64,000 bases of DNA from Nereocystis luetkeana (GCA_031213475.1 JARUPZ010000013.1:62001-126000), one strand, 5' to 3'; positions 24,116 through 35,014 are shown, counted from the stretch's first letter. Notes: a model not told the origin generated them from the sequence alone. Translations and numbers: made by a program.

Positions 24116-24157
24116 TATGATTATATGTGTAGTTCTCATTTGTTTCAACGTAGCTTT
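24116..24157 (+). repeat. 42-bp exact repeat, right copy
   Basis: Identical to 22366-22407, in the same orientation. It marks the breakpoint of the truncated mariner-type transposase. Confidence 0.85.
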
Positions 24158-24765
24158 GGTACAGTTTTACAGGAATGTGTAGTATCATAGATATCCTATA
24201 TACGTCCTCTATTGATGTTGTAAAATACATACATATGGCGAGCCACCCCCCCTGTATGCTTCTCGGTGTAATAGATCAACCCTGGGCTGTATGCACGGTT
24301 ACGATCTTCTGGTGCTGTTCTATCGCGCGTCTGGAGTGCCGGGTTTGTGGCTACCGGCCGTGACTGTTTCCTGAATGTCGCGCTCGCCCGCCCTACATAC
24401 AGCAATCCATGCCTGCTGTTTCCTGTAATCAAGTCGTCTGTCTTACTCGTACCCGTACATCTGGGTGCGGAGCCAAGTTTTGCCTGGTCCACACTCTAAA
24501 CAGCAGCAGTGCTACCTAAATATATGTACGCTATCGTAGTTTCTATGTATCCCTCCCTGATGGCCCTGGGCCTCTACTCACCTCAGCCCTGGCAACCCCT
24601 CGAACCTCTAAATGCCCCCCCGCAGGAGATGCGCTTACCTCCGCTTTTCCGTCGTGTTCAGCCAGAACAGTGCTTACCTCCACTGTCCATGTGCATCGGC
24701 AGAACCTAGTCTAAATATCTACGCGAGATGCTCTCCTTCATCTCTCTGCGCTCGATAAAATGAGC
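24158..24765. other. No recognisable gene
   Basis: Short ORFs on both strands lack known motifs. The block CCACCCCCCCTGTATGCTTC near 24243 resembles GCCCCCCCTGCATGCTGGTG near 47028, a possible shared repeat edge. Nothing else is supportable. Confidence 0.4.
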
Positions 24766-24985
24766 CACCCATCAGATTCCGCCCAGGAAAAACTCGGGCC
24801 CAGATACAAATTCCACCCAAGAAGAAACTCGGGCCCAGATACAGATTCCGCCCAGGAAAAACTCGGGCCCAGATACAAATTCCACCCAAGAAGAAACTCG
24901 GGCCAAGATACAGATTCCACCAAGGAAACAACTCGGGCCCAGATACAGATTCCACCCTGGAAACAACTCGGGCCCAGATGCTTGG
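24766..24985 (+). repeat. 35-bp minisatellite, six copies
   Basis: The landmark CTCGGGCC(C/A)AGATAC recurs with G runs at 24796, 24831, 24865, 24900, 24935 and 24970, a period of 34-35 bp. Two alternating unit types differ in CGCCCAGGAAAAA versus CACCCAAGAAGAA, so a 70-bp higher-order unit is visible. The period is not a multiple of three and all three minus-strand frames are open across it. Confidence 0.9.
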
Positions 24986-25188
24986 GTACCGATCTCCCGT
25001 GTCCCGGCCAGGGCTGATGCCATTCTGCTCCAATCTCCCCCCCTCTCTTATCATCATTTGGGGTCACCATGTTACAGCTTGGTCTCTCTCTTGGGCCGCT
25101 ATCCGCTCGGTCACACCTCGATAGCCAGCTGTTGTCGTTCGTTGAGAGAGTCCTGATGGAGATTTCCTCCGTACCTCGCTCCTATATC

Positions 25189-25605
25189 CTCTCTGGCCAG
25201 GAGGTGGCCGGACGCCATGGTGTCGAGCGTTGGTACTGCTCGGCAAGGGCGATGTGGGAATATTAGACGGGCAAGTGATAGGCAATACTCATGCACGGTG
25301 TGTGAACGGTATGTGGTTTGATGTGCTTCTTCCGTTATTTGGTTCTATAGACTAAACCCCAGGTAGCGCCACAGAGCACCCGAATCGACCACTACAGCCG
25401 ATACAGGGTTTCCATGACCCAGGACATTGCGTCCCCCGCCGGGGACACTCCGTTGTATTCCTACATGGATATGACAGCAAGCCATCCTTCGGCCTTATCG
25501 CTGTCTTACACGATGCACCCTCCATAATACGTCAATGGTCAGGTCAGTCGACGTAAATCACAGAATACGCTGTCGCTCTCCTAGGCCATTTCTGGATCCC
25601 GTAGC
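25189..25605. repeat. LTR-like repeat, copy 2
   Basis: Direct partner of 17200-17632, sharing AGGAGGTGGCC, ATGCACGGTGTGTGAACGGT, ACCACTACAGCCGATACAGG, TATCGCTGTCTTACACGATG and TTTCTGGATCCCGTAGC. The two copies are clearly diverged. If both are LTRs of one minus-strand element this is the 5' LTR, but the 7.5 kb between them is largely not retroelement sequence, so two independent solo LTRs are equally possible. Confidence 0.55.
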
Positions 25606-25734
25606 TCTGCCACATCTTCACATGAATACTGCTACATTGGAGGTAGATTACATGAACATAGCAAGCCAAGTATTTTGTTTCCTCTTGCACATTCTGAGTT
25701 GGTATCAATATCAATAAACCGCTGAAAATACGAT

Positions 25735-25866
25735 ACGAAAATATCAGGGCGTCTTGGGGCACAAAGCGGTCATACTGTAGATCATAGCACGGGCATTCGC
25801 GATTACGGTATTTTCTCGGCACGCTTCCGCAGCAAACGAAACCCACTGCAGTCGCGGTTCAGTAAG
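25735..25866 (+). repeat. 75-bp dispersed repeat family, copy next to MITE
   Basis: TAGATCATAGCACGGGCATT, then CGGCACGCTTCCGCAGCAAA and CACTGCAGTCGCGGTTCAGT, match the copies at about 28585-28650 and 29205-29420. This copy ends a few bases before MITE A copy 3. Confidence 0.65.
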
Positions 25867-25867
25867 G

Positions 25868-25980
25868 ACTATTACGGGGGACCCTAGTTAACAGGACCTA
25901 TGGTGTACATAAAAAACTATATAATTTACCATTTTTACTAACAATATTTGGTCCTGTTAACTATGGCCCCCCGTAATAGT
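25868..25980 (+). mobile_element. MITE, family A, copy 3 (best preserved)
   Basis: This 113-bp element has terminal inverted repeats of 31 bp that match at 29 positions. The left end reads ACTATTACGGGGGACCCTAG and the right end reads CTATGGCCCCCCGTAATAGT. The interior is AT-rich and non-coding. Copies 1 and 2 lie at 12.2 and 21.3 kb. A TA target duplication could be hidden in the ends but cannot be separated from the inverted repeat by eye. Confidence 0.88.
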
Positions 25981-26139
25981 ATCACGCTCGACATCCAACA
26001 ATGTGCAGTGTTCTAAAAACGACTAAGGGACAGGATATGAAGAACTTTCCAGACCAAAAGCACGGGAGTATCATACGACAAATCAAAACCGATGTGACGC
26101 ACATGAAGACTACCACAAGCAACGCCCCTCCATCTAATC

Positions 26140-27260
26140 CACCAAACACCGACCACTCCCCCGCTCCAACACTCTCTAAGAAGCACTCGCCAAAAGCTTC
26201 CTGTCGATAAACATAGCTGGCGTTTAACTGCTACGCGCATGTTTCGACGCACTGAATGTCGTGCGGTGTTGCTGGACTACACTGCATCGGTACTACCTAC
26301 GAGAGGGTCCCTGCTGTAAAGTTCTCTCCGTAGCTCTTCCACCTGCTTCTCGACCCCCCCCCCCCTCCACGTACTAATACTGCGTTCACTTCCCGTACCC
26401 CTGCCCCTGCCACCTGCAGCCGCAAGCGCCCAGTCCTGGTGATGAAGTACTCTTTAAGAAGCATCTACCGAAGCCCCGCTGTCCATAAACATGGCTGGTT
26501 TACAACGGCCACAAGAATGTTTCAAGGCGCAGAAGGTGGTGCCGTGATGCTGTATATTCAAACGGTAGTTCCTGGGAGAGAGTCCCTGCTGTCTCGCGCT
26601 CTGTGTAGCTCTTCCACCTTCTCCAACCCCTCCCCCAACGTATTACTACTACTGCTACTTCCCGTAGCCTTTACCGTTCCACCTCCAACCGCAAGGGCCC
26701 AGTCCTCCTTCCCAAACACTCTCAGAGAAGCATCAACCAAAAACCCGCTGTCCATCGAAAGTGTTGGTTTATAACTACTACGCGCAGAACATCGTGCGGT
26801 GTTGCTGGTCTACACTGCCATCGGCAGTACCTTTGAGAAAGTCCTTGCCGTCTCGCTCTCTCTGTAGCTCTTGCACTTGCTCACCCTCTCCCCCCACGTA
26901 CTGCCACTGCCTTTCCGTACCCCTGACGCTGGCACCTCCTACCGCAAGGGCCCAGTTCTCCTTCACGAGCACTCCCGAAGAGGCATATACGAAACCCTAC
27001 CCGTGTAAATGGCTTGTTTCTAACTGCTTGCGTTCATGTTTCAACCCGCATATTCGTTCGGCGTAGCTGATCTACACTATGATCCGGCTTGCTTAGGAGA
27101 GAGTCCCTGCCGTCTCGGTTTTTCTGTATCCTTACCTCCTTCTGCATCTCTCCCCCCCTCATCAGCGCTACTTCTCCATAAGCCACGACACCCCTCGTTC
27201 CTGCTTGGATTGCCCCTACTGTTATCCATGCAGTTATCACATGAACTAGGAGTAGGAGGT
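26140..27260 (+). repeat. Satellite with about 270-bp unit, four copies
   Basis: The unit start (AAACATGGCTGG-like, then TGTTTCAA, GTGCGGTGTTGCTGG) recurs at about 26210, 26486, 26755 and 27007, giving periods of 276, 269 and 252 bp. Each unit contains GAGAGAGTCCCTGCTGTCTC, TGTAGCTCTT.CAC.T, a C-rich run, CGTACTACTAC-like triplets and ACCGCAAGGGCCCAGTCCTC. No single frame is maintained. Confidence 0.85.
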
Positions 27261-28584
27261 GCATGCTTCCTGCGACATACTTGGTACTCGTGTGTACTTG
27301 CCGGTGCTACGTACTGCTGCTGTGGTCGAAGAAAAAAACAAAACCCAAAATATCCTGAACGCAGACAGCAGCATATAAACAGATAAACAGTCGTCAGAAG
27401 GAAATTCGTTGAAGGATATCGGGCGCAGAAAATATAAACAACGAGCGCCAGCCCCGGCCCTCAACACACTCCTTCCCTTGGCCGTCGTGCGACCACTGGT
27501 AGGAGTTGTAACAAGAGCAGTTAGTGGTGCAGAGCAGCTCCCCTCCTAAATTCTAAGGCAAGGGCCTATTAATAGATACCCGGCACCTACTGTACGTACT
27601 TGTATACCATTTTTGGGCTTTTTTCCCCTCTTTATTTAATTTGCTTGTTTGCCTTCCGCCTCGTTTATCGCATTGTAATGGCAGCCGTAGTAGTCGGTGT
27701 GCACAGGGGGAAATGTGTGTTCACGACCAGCATGGCCGAGTACAGTGGTATCTATATAGCTGCAACGAAGGAGGGTGAAGCGCAAAGTACAAGCAGAAAG
27801 GCTCTACCTGTCGAGTATGATGAGCTGGGTGAACAACCGACCTCTCGCTGAAACTAATCCCAATCGACCGAGGGGTTAACCTACGTCCGCGGTGGGCAAA
27901 GAGAAAACTTCAACAACTGTCGTCGTACCCCTATACGATTTCCGCGAAGGAAACACTCATCTAGCACTCCCACCCGTTCCCCCTCTGTCTTATCCGCCAT
28001 CCCACTTGAAGCAGCCAGTACCCCTTCGCTCCTGCTTCACTTCACACAGCAGAGCCTCTCCCACTTGCTGAGGCCACCCCCGCGTCGCAAACCCACCTCT
28101 CCCACGTCCGCGTCGCTCACTTCACTTCAGTGAGGTTCCTCTGCTTTTAAGGGCACACGTACACCCACTCTCCTCGACGTCCCCCGTATATTCTGATTGC
28201 TTTGGATCCCCTCAAGACTCGCGGCCTGGTGCAGTGGTGCACGATCGGGTGCTCGCGTCAGGGGCGCGTGCCTGGCCGCGTATCGGGTGCTTGGGCCGTG
28301 GGTGTTTTGTTGTGTCTTTCCTCTGCGTTCCACGCCGCCTTCGCCACTGTATTTAGTGACTCAGTGCACGTACGTACATACGTGTCAATTTCCGATTTCC
28401 CCTACTTCATTGTTTGCTGGTGCGTTCTCGACGGCCACCCAAGTCTGAGCTCCCGACGGGGACGCGTGCCTTAATGACACGCTCCCCTGTCATCTCGCTG
28501 GTAATGCCGCTGCTGTTGTGGTTGCTGTTTCACATACCATTCGCCAGGCTTTCTGTGTGCTTATGCCGAATGGTTCATTTTGAT
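27261..28584. other. No recognisable gene
   Basis: ORFs of 60-90 codons on both strands lack motifs. A (GTAC)n-like stretch (ACGTACGTACATACGTG) lies near 28367. Nothing else is supportable. Confidence 0.45.
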
Positions 28585-29420
28585 ATCAGGGCATTTGCAC
28601 GGCACGCTTTCGCAGCAAGCGAAAACAACGGCAGTCGCTGTAAGGAAATCCGATATGACGACATTTCCACGTCCCACTTCCGCGGTAAACGAGAAGCACG
28701 GCACTCTCGGTGCAGAAATAAAATTCCCCGTAGTTGAACCCAATGGCTGCTCCCGAGACAGGACCGACTGCTCCGGAACCGGGACCACCTGCTCCCGCTG
28801 TCGAACCTTCAGCTGCGGATCCTGAACCCGCAGGCGATGCACCGGCGTCAGTCACTCCATTCCTGGGCGTGCTACTACTAAGCACTCCTTCCGTATCATC
28901 TCCTTGAAGATATGAGGTGTAGGCGCGTCATGGCGATTTGTCTGATGGTGTGGGGTTCTGCTCCAGAGAGCGAAAAATAAAACGCATATCCCAGCACCTC
29001 GCACCAACCCTATGTGTGTTAGTTCGTACGTCTTGGACTGAAATCATGAAGTCATTCTATTTGAAGTATATTACTGAAAACCAAACGTGGACACGTGGAC
29101 ACGTACACAGAAGGTATACGCAGGCGGGGATTCCATCCCTCCTCTGAGGGTCGGCGGGGCCGAAGTATAAAGATCTGCCTAAGGATAAAATGCTGATACG
29201 GCAGATCATGGCACGGTTGCTCTTGATCGCAGCATTTATTTGCACGGCCTCCTTACGCGGTACCTCCGCGGCAGTCGCGGTACAGTAATCAGATCATTTT
29301 TTTTGTACGGCAAGCTTCCGCAGTAAGATAAAACCATAGAAGTCGCGGTAGAGTAAGCAGACGTCAGGGCATTTGCACGGCACGCATCAAGGGCGAGCGA
29401 AAACACGGTAACTCACGCGA
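28585..29420 (+). repeat. 75-bp dispersed repeat family, several copies
   Basis: The consensus block is GGGCATTTGCACGGCACGC, then CGCAG.AAG..AAACCAC.G.AGTCGCGGTA.AGTAA. One copy is at 28585-28650 and at least three in tandem at about 29205-29420; another is at 25.8 kb. Between them (28660-29200) I see only short unassigned ORFs. Confidence 0.65.
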
Positions 29421-29819
29421 TGGCGGCATTTACCGCCAACCTTGGTTTGAAGGTAAAACTGCAAAGGGCTGCCCTGGAAAATGCCAGGCTTTACGAACAA
29501 ATAGGTAAAGGGCGGTAGGGCGTATTGAATTGTGTACCAGTAGAAGCAGGAATAGATCATAGCAATATATGGTATTGGACGAGTGGTGTCAGGTTGATTG
29601 CATTCTGAGTGATGGTTGATGGTTGCCCTGCGAAACACTGTCAGAGAGTAAATTTGATAATAAACAATGCTTACATTACGTATGAATATGTCTGATGGTC
29701 ACACGGCATATACAGCCATACAAAGACCGAACCCCAATACAACGCATATGTGTCCGTCCGTATCATCGACGTATTTAAGCATTGAGCACTCCCGGGGTTA
29801 ATCATGAATGCGTACCGAG

Positions 29820-30160
29820 ATCCCGGGTATTTGGACAAAGGGATATCAACAGTCGTATTTCGGGTATTGTGCAACAACCTTACAGAATTCATCGGGGTTC
29901 TACATGCGGGTATGAATGCCGTCCGTAGCTCAAGTAAGTTTGTGGCACGGGTACAGAAGTCATGCATAACCCACAAAGGTTCCGGGTATTGTGTCACGGG
30001 CGTACAGAACTCGCACAAGTTCCAGGCAGGTATACTAATGATATACCCGTAGCCTAGACATTGTGGATCGGGCGCACAGAATTGCAGAAGTTCCGGGTGC
30101 CGATATGATTGTCGTACAGAACTTACAGAAGTTCCGGATATAGATTGAATGTCGCATATA
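29820..30160 (+). repeat. Degenerate short-repeat array, plus orientation
   Basis: Units contain GTACAGAACTTACAGAAGTT followed by CCGGGTA and are spaced roughly 40-75 bp apart (near 29881, 29953, 30003, 30074 and 30114). The same motif occurs in reverse complement at 31209-31560. Confidence 0.7.
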
Positions 30161-30462
30161 GGTCGCAGAAGTTATTTGTAGAGTATAGTTATGTACTGTA
30201 GAGAACACATAACCTTCCAATATTTCATTAGTGAGCATCCACAAATTCTTCGCAAAATGTGTATTCGGGGTTAATGGGTTAGGAATGGACCCCCACCAAC
30301 ACCTCGACTTCCTTACTACTGTCGTCGTTCTCGTTGTTCCGGAATTCATCATTGAAACGGTTGTGAACCAGCAAACGGTCGGGCAGGTGGAAGAAATGTC
30401 CAACATACAGACAGGCAATGTATATTGCCAATGTAAGCCAGTAGGTGCCCAACCGTGGACGC

Positions 30463-30760
30463 GTTCTACTATAGAGGTAGCATATTGCCGTATAAATGAT
30501 TTCTGGATGACGGGGCTCCTTAACCCGAATAGATGTAGCATGCTACCGTTTAAATGCTTTCTAGATGACGGGGCTCCTTGACCCGAAACGGTCGGAATGC
30601 TAGTCTTGTTTCGGAACATGACGGGTGTTTTTACACTTGGACCATGGTAGTATCCATCGGGATGCAGTTTGAGTTTTGCTAGAGCCAGTTTTCGGGTGAG
30701 GAATGGAGCTCCTCAAGTGAGGAGCCTTAGAAAATTTAGGGTGAACCTCTATCGTAGAAC
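30463..30760 (+). mobile_element. MITE, family B, copy 1
   Basis: This is a 298-bp non-coding element. The left end GTTCTACTATAGAGGT and the right end ACCTCTATCGTAGAAC are inverted repeats matching at 15 of 16 positions. An inverted second copy is at 54029-54266. Inside, a block of about 60 bp (GATGACGGGGCTCCTTAACC and its neighbour) is tandemly duplicated; copy 2 has it only once. No ORF spans the element. Confidence 0.82.
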
Positions 30761-31208
30761 CCCTCCGTGGAGAGTTGTTTGCACCTAGAGGCGGAAACCA
30801 GTCTCTTATTTTGTCTCGTTGCAGCCCGGGGTGTGCCCGTCACTGACGTCGTTGCGTGCGTAAGGTCGTTTGTCGCCGAAAAACCGCTTAGGGGTCCGAC
30901 TAGACTTCCGTTCGGAACTTCTCCTATCCCGATAAAGAGTAACTGAAGTGCATCTGAGCATTTGTGTTGTACAGGCGCACATGCAACATATTCAGCCGTT
31001 TCGTGTAGCTGGGTTATTTCAACAGATAGTTCCGATTGTGCCCTTTAAGCTCCCAACCAGTAATCGGCATTCGTTTGGGGTGTACCTGTTGGTCATACCA
31101 TGAGGTTGACTCTGTACCAGACATAAGTTGAACGCAATGTCTCACTGTTAATAAGCTTCGCAGAACCAAGACCTCCCGGTTGCCCCCCTCTCCGAATGTT
31201 GCAAAGTT
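30761..31208. other. No recognisable gene
   Basis: Unique-looking sequence between MITE B and the second short-repeat array. No ORF or motif is supportable. Confidence 0.5.
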
Positions 31209-31565
31209 ATGTTCTGTAGGGTATCTACAGAACCATACCCGGGGTATTTACCCGGGAAGTACTCTACAGAGAACTTCCGTAAGTTCTTTACGACCTTCAT
31301 ACCCGTACCCGGAACTTCTGTAGGTTCTGTACGCCCCGTTTCACAATACCCGGGATACCGGTACAACGTTTTTGTACATGCCCGGAACTTCTGTGAGTTC
31401 TGTACGCCCGTGCCACAATAACGGAACTTCTGTGAGTTCTGTAAGAGTTTTTTACACGTACCTTGAACTTCTGTAAGTTCTGTAAGACATCCATACGCGT
31501 ACCCGGAACTTCTGTAAGTTCTGTAAAACCCTCGGCACAATACCCGGGTAAGGGTATACCCTCGG
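31209..31565 (-). repeat. Degenerate short-repeat array, minus orientation
   Basis: CCCGGAACTTCTGTAAGTTC followed by TGTA recurs at about 31311, 31384, 31423, 31464 and 31504, with ATACCCGGG-like spacers. It is the reverse complement of the array at 29820-30160. Minus-strand translation gives a repeated NSQKFR/EPTEVPGT pattern, but this looks like a translated repeat and not a protein. Confidence 0.75.
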
Positions 31566-31878
31566 CACAATACCCGATATGCCGGTAAATATGAGGATGA
31601 CGTTCAGGAGCAAAGATGTCGGGAGACAGGACTTTCAACCCTTGACAGACTGCAGCTTTGCCTTGACATGCCGTGACTGACACCAAACTACTAGGTTTTA
31701 GTATGGAACACTTCTGCCCTACACCCTTGACAGCGCATGTTTTGCCTTGCTTGACATGTATCCCGACATCTTTGTTGAGGAATGTTATCCATGCTATTGA
31801 TCAAGTTTTGAGACAAGGTCCTAGAGGGCTTCAGTTTTCCGCGGAGAGTCATTCTTCCGCGTAGAAACCTTGGTCAAT

Positions 31879-34800
31879 ATGACTCGTTTAAGCTCACGAT
31901 GGGATAAATTTACAACTACTGTAGATCATTCGGTACACTGTCGCCTCTCCCCTGTGACCCTTGAAATTCATTCAATAAATGTGTTTCCACACCGTACGTA
32001 CGTGTATGCGCAGACGGGGACGCTACTTACGCAAGTTGGCTCCACTGCCGGCCAGTCACCAGGCAAGAAACCCATTGTAGTTCCAGACAGCATGTACGGT
32101 TTCGGGCGACCACTTCGGAGGCCTCACCTGTATGCACTCGCTCTTCTCCAAGGGTTCACATGTGATGTGGTTTTCGGAAGCAACTCAACAGTAGAGACAA
32201 CGCGGGTAGTCCAAGACGTGAGTGTAAAGAGAGACGCTTTCTCTCCGACGTGGTTGGAGCAATACACCGAGGCAGCGCCAGAGTGTACACTGGGTAGGGG
32301 GAGATACACGTGGCAGAAAACCGGCCTCGGGAGCAACATCAACAGTGAGTGACTAAATAGATGCTGGATGAGACCGTGAACTCAAAACGGATACAGCAAT
32401 GTCGAGTGTACCTCTATGACCACTCTACGATTGGCCCAAAGCAATGTGGGTTTCCTCTAGGTAATCCAGATCTGCAGTATTTACTGTAGTGCCCAAGGGG
32501 GCAACGTTTTCCCCTCTGTGTTGCCCTGGCAGCGATACGCCGGCCCCAATCTCCGTTTGGCACTTGGTGAAAAAGGATTTATGCACGTGGTCGGTTACCT
32601 GGAGGCGTCAGTAGTAAGCACCGGAGGGTACGTGGCATAACGTAGAGCCCCGAAGTATATTGAAGCCAGATGCAACCGTGCGAACCAGACGTATGCCGGT
32701 ACAATTTACCGCTCGGACTCGATTCTAGACAATGACATCATGCTCGAAGGCCTTACTCCTGGCACCACACTGAGCGCCTGGTGTTCTAAACGACAATTCC
32801 CTTCTTTGATACTGCTCACTACTTTTCTTGGGGTTCTGTTCGATATCGACGACGCGGTTGCGACACTTCACATATACATCTGTCGCTAGCCGTGGGTAGA
32901 AAATGATGGCCTAACCTGTAGAGTGCTCTTCCACCCGTTTCCTGCGCTCAAACTTCGCGTGTGTTTCAGACATGCTCAACGCCTGGGTGTATTACCTTGC
33001 AGTGAATGACTGGAATGACATGTCTCTAATATGCGACGACAGCCAGTTCCAAAGCTTGAACTGCTTCTACGAGAGTGGGGGGTCGGTCCCTCACGGATGG
33101 GGCTGCTTATTCAGCAGCATGCCACACATGTGTGTCTTCGATACAGCCAAGGTCAGTTTGGGAAGCGTTTCATTTGAGTTTGTTTCCAGGACGATGGGGG
33201 TGCGCATGATGATGAGCCACATATGAAGGAGCACTCTGTTTGGTGTGTTTCCGGCTTTTGCGAGTACTGACATTTGCTGTGATGGGGAAACATCGTTTCA
33301 GCGCTAACCCACCCTCATATCCCGACGGCAGGCCTGGAGAAACCACATGATTTCGGCGAACGTTTCAGATGAAGACCTACATACGGCGGCTCGTTGTAAA
33401 TTAGGTGTTATCCGCAGGTCGACACGTGGCATCGTCGACTCCCTCCAGGACCTGAACATCGATCATTTGGGCGCCTTGTCAGTGAGCGTCGATGATATTT
33501 ATAGGTAGATATAACGATAACTCACCGTTTGGTGAACCCCCCGGGCACGACCGCGTGAAGAACCACGTGCAAAGGCCTGTAAACAAGTATGCACATATTG
33601 TAACGAATCATCGATCCACGGTGGAGATCAAGCCTAACATCCTGAGTTTTGTACCAAAATGTCTGAGTTTTTACAAGCATACCGTCTTCTGTTTCGGGCG
33701 GAGGTTGAGCCTCATGTTCTGACCACAATCTGGCAGTACGACAGCTTTGACAGCTAAGCGAAATGGTCACGGTTGGGGGTTGTAATGTATACCATCGGGG
33801 TAGCGTGCACGATATATGCCGAGCTAGTCCTTGCACGTTTTGCCCCGTCATGTTACAGGTGATGGCCAAATATCTATGGAGTTACATGACGCCTTGGGTC
33901 CGAAACGACGTGAACCTTGTGATCCACGCAGAGAAGGTGGTCGAAGGGTCACCATTCTTGGGAATGCACGTCCGACGTGGAGATAAACTAGCACACGAGG
34001 CCAAGGCGGTTGACGTCAAGGTTCGTTCGGCGCAGGTGTTGTCCCGGAATCAAAGTGTGGCGTAGACCTGGAGCTCACCTCACCTCTTTGGTGAGCAAAA
34101 CATTAACTTGTTCAAACGTTGGTAAGGTCCTTATGTTTCGTCCAAACAATAAATATATACCTGGTATTCTGCAACACTCCCACACTCGTGTTGGTGATAT
34201 CTATAGGAATACTTGAAGGCAGCGGTGACTTACCTTCAGGACGAAACTACTACAACGGGAGTGGACGACCTCAAAGGCATATGGGTCGCCTCTGATACTC
34301 CGGAAATTGCGGACGAGGTTCGTACCCTCGCCCCCGCGTACTTTCCCAACGTACCCAGGGAGGCCATCGTGTATGTCGGACACGGGGTGGCAGGAAGTGG
34401 GTCCTCCACGGTACAGGTGTGTTCTCCGGCACTTGGAAGATTATCACATTTTTCATTATTTTACACGGCGACAACACAGCTGAATGTCCACGTTTTAGGT
34501 TTTAAATCTTGATGCGCGGCGGTAACGGCGCGATATAGAATTCGCATTGAACGATGTACCCGCCCACCAAACACCTGATATTTTTCCCCCAAAAAATGCG
34601 AAGGAAGACTGTCCGTAGATACAACTCAACTCTCTGTCGAAAAGCGGGATCGGATTGAACAGAACCCACGAGATCGGGGGCACACGTTTGCTCTAAAGCC
34701 GGCAAACATTGTCACGCGCATCTAGCATATTCTCGGAGAAATATGCATAGCTCATCCAGCTCTCCCTCCACCCCCCTTGTCGACCCGCTGCGTTCGTGAT

Positions 34801-35014
34801 CTACTCTCACAAGGATTACGGGTCGATCGTCTATTTTCTGGCAGACCTCGAGCAGCTGGCTGCAGCCGAGCTTTTTGTCGGTACCTTCAGCTCCAACGTG
34901 GCGAGACTCGTGGTGCTGTTTCGAGAGAGTCTGGGTAAACCACGAAACTCGAGCATCAGCTTGGACGATCCCTCATGGTACCCAGCGAGACAGCGTAGCC
35001 TTCTAGTCGACTAA
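31879..35014 (+). CDS. GT23-like (alpha-1,6-type) fucosyltransferase, six exons
   Basis: Predicted Golgi glycosyltransferase transferring fucose from GDP-fucose. Exons are 31879-32344, 32970-33151, 33332-33481, 33859-34020, 34207-34416 and 34760-35014; every junction is GT/AG and in phase, giving 474 codons and a TAA stop. Exon 1 ends GRGRYTWQKTGLGSNIN and exon 2 holds PHGWGCLFSSMPHMC. Exon 4 has FLGMHVRRGDKLAHEAK, the H-x-R-R-G-D-K motif of the alpha-1,6-fucosyltransferase/NodZ nucleotide-binding region. Exon 5 has KGIWVASDTPEI. Exon 6 has YSHKDYGSIVYFLADLEQL, then LFVGTFSSNVARLV, the classic family C-terminal motifs, followed by a S-x-D-DPSWYP end. No signal anchor is visible. The frame is open upstream to a TAG at 31822, so a 5' exon encoding the membrane anchor may be missing. 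Acceptor six has two alternatives (34751 or 34760). The catalytic motifs are intact, so the gene is probably functional. Confidence 0.85.
32480..32830 (+). pseudogene. Decayed coding fragment inside intron 1 of the fucosyltransferase gene
   Basis: Within the first intron one frame reads coding-like sequence: GGNVFPSVLPWQRYAGPNLR, a TAA near 32638, then APKYIEARCNRANQTYAG and DIMLEGLTPGTTLSAWC. The last segment resembles the end of a fibronectin-III-like beta-sandwich repeat. It cannot be spliced into the enzyme in phase without a stop, and the gene reads through cleanly if it is skipped. It may be a captured or former exon. Confidence 0.35.

Noticed and set aside
31148..31570. 140-codon minus-strand ORF with repeated QNSQKFR-like peptide
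   Set aside because: It is a translation of the degenerate short-repeat array; the same motif occurs in reverse in a non-coding array at 29.8 kb.
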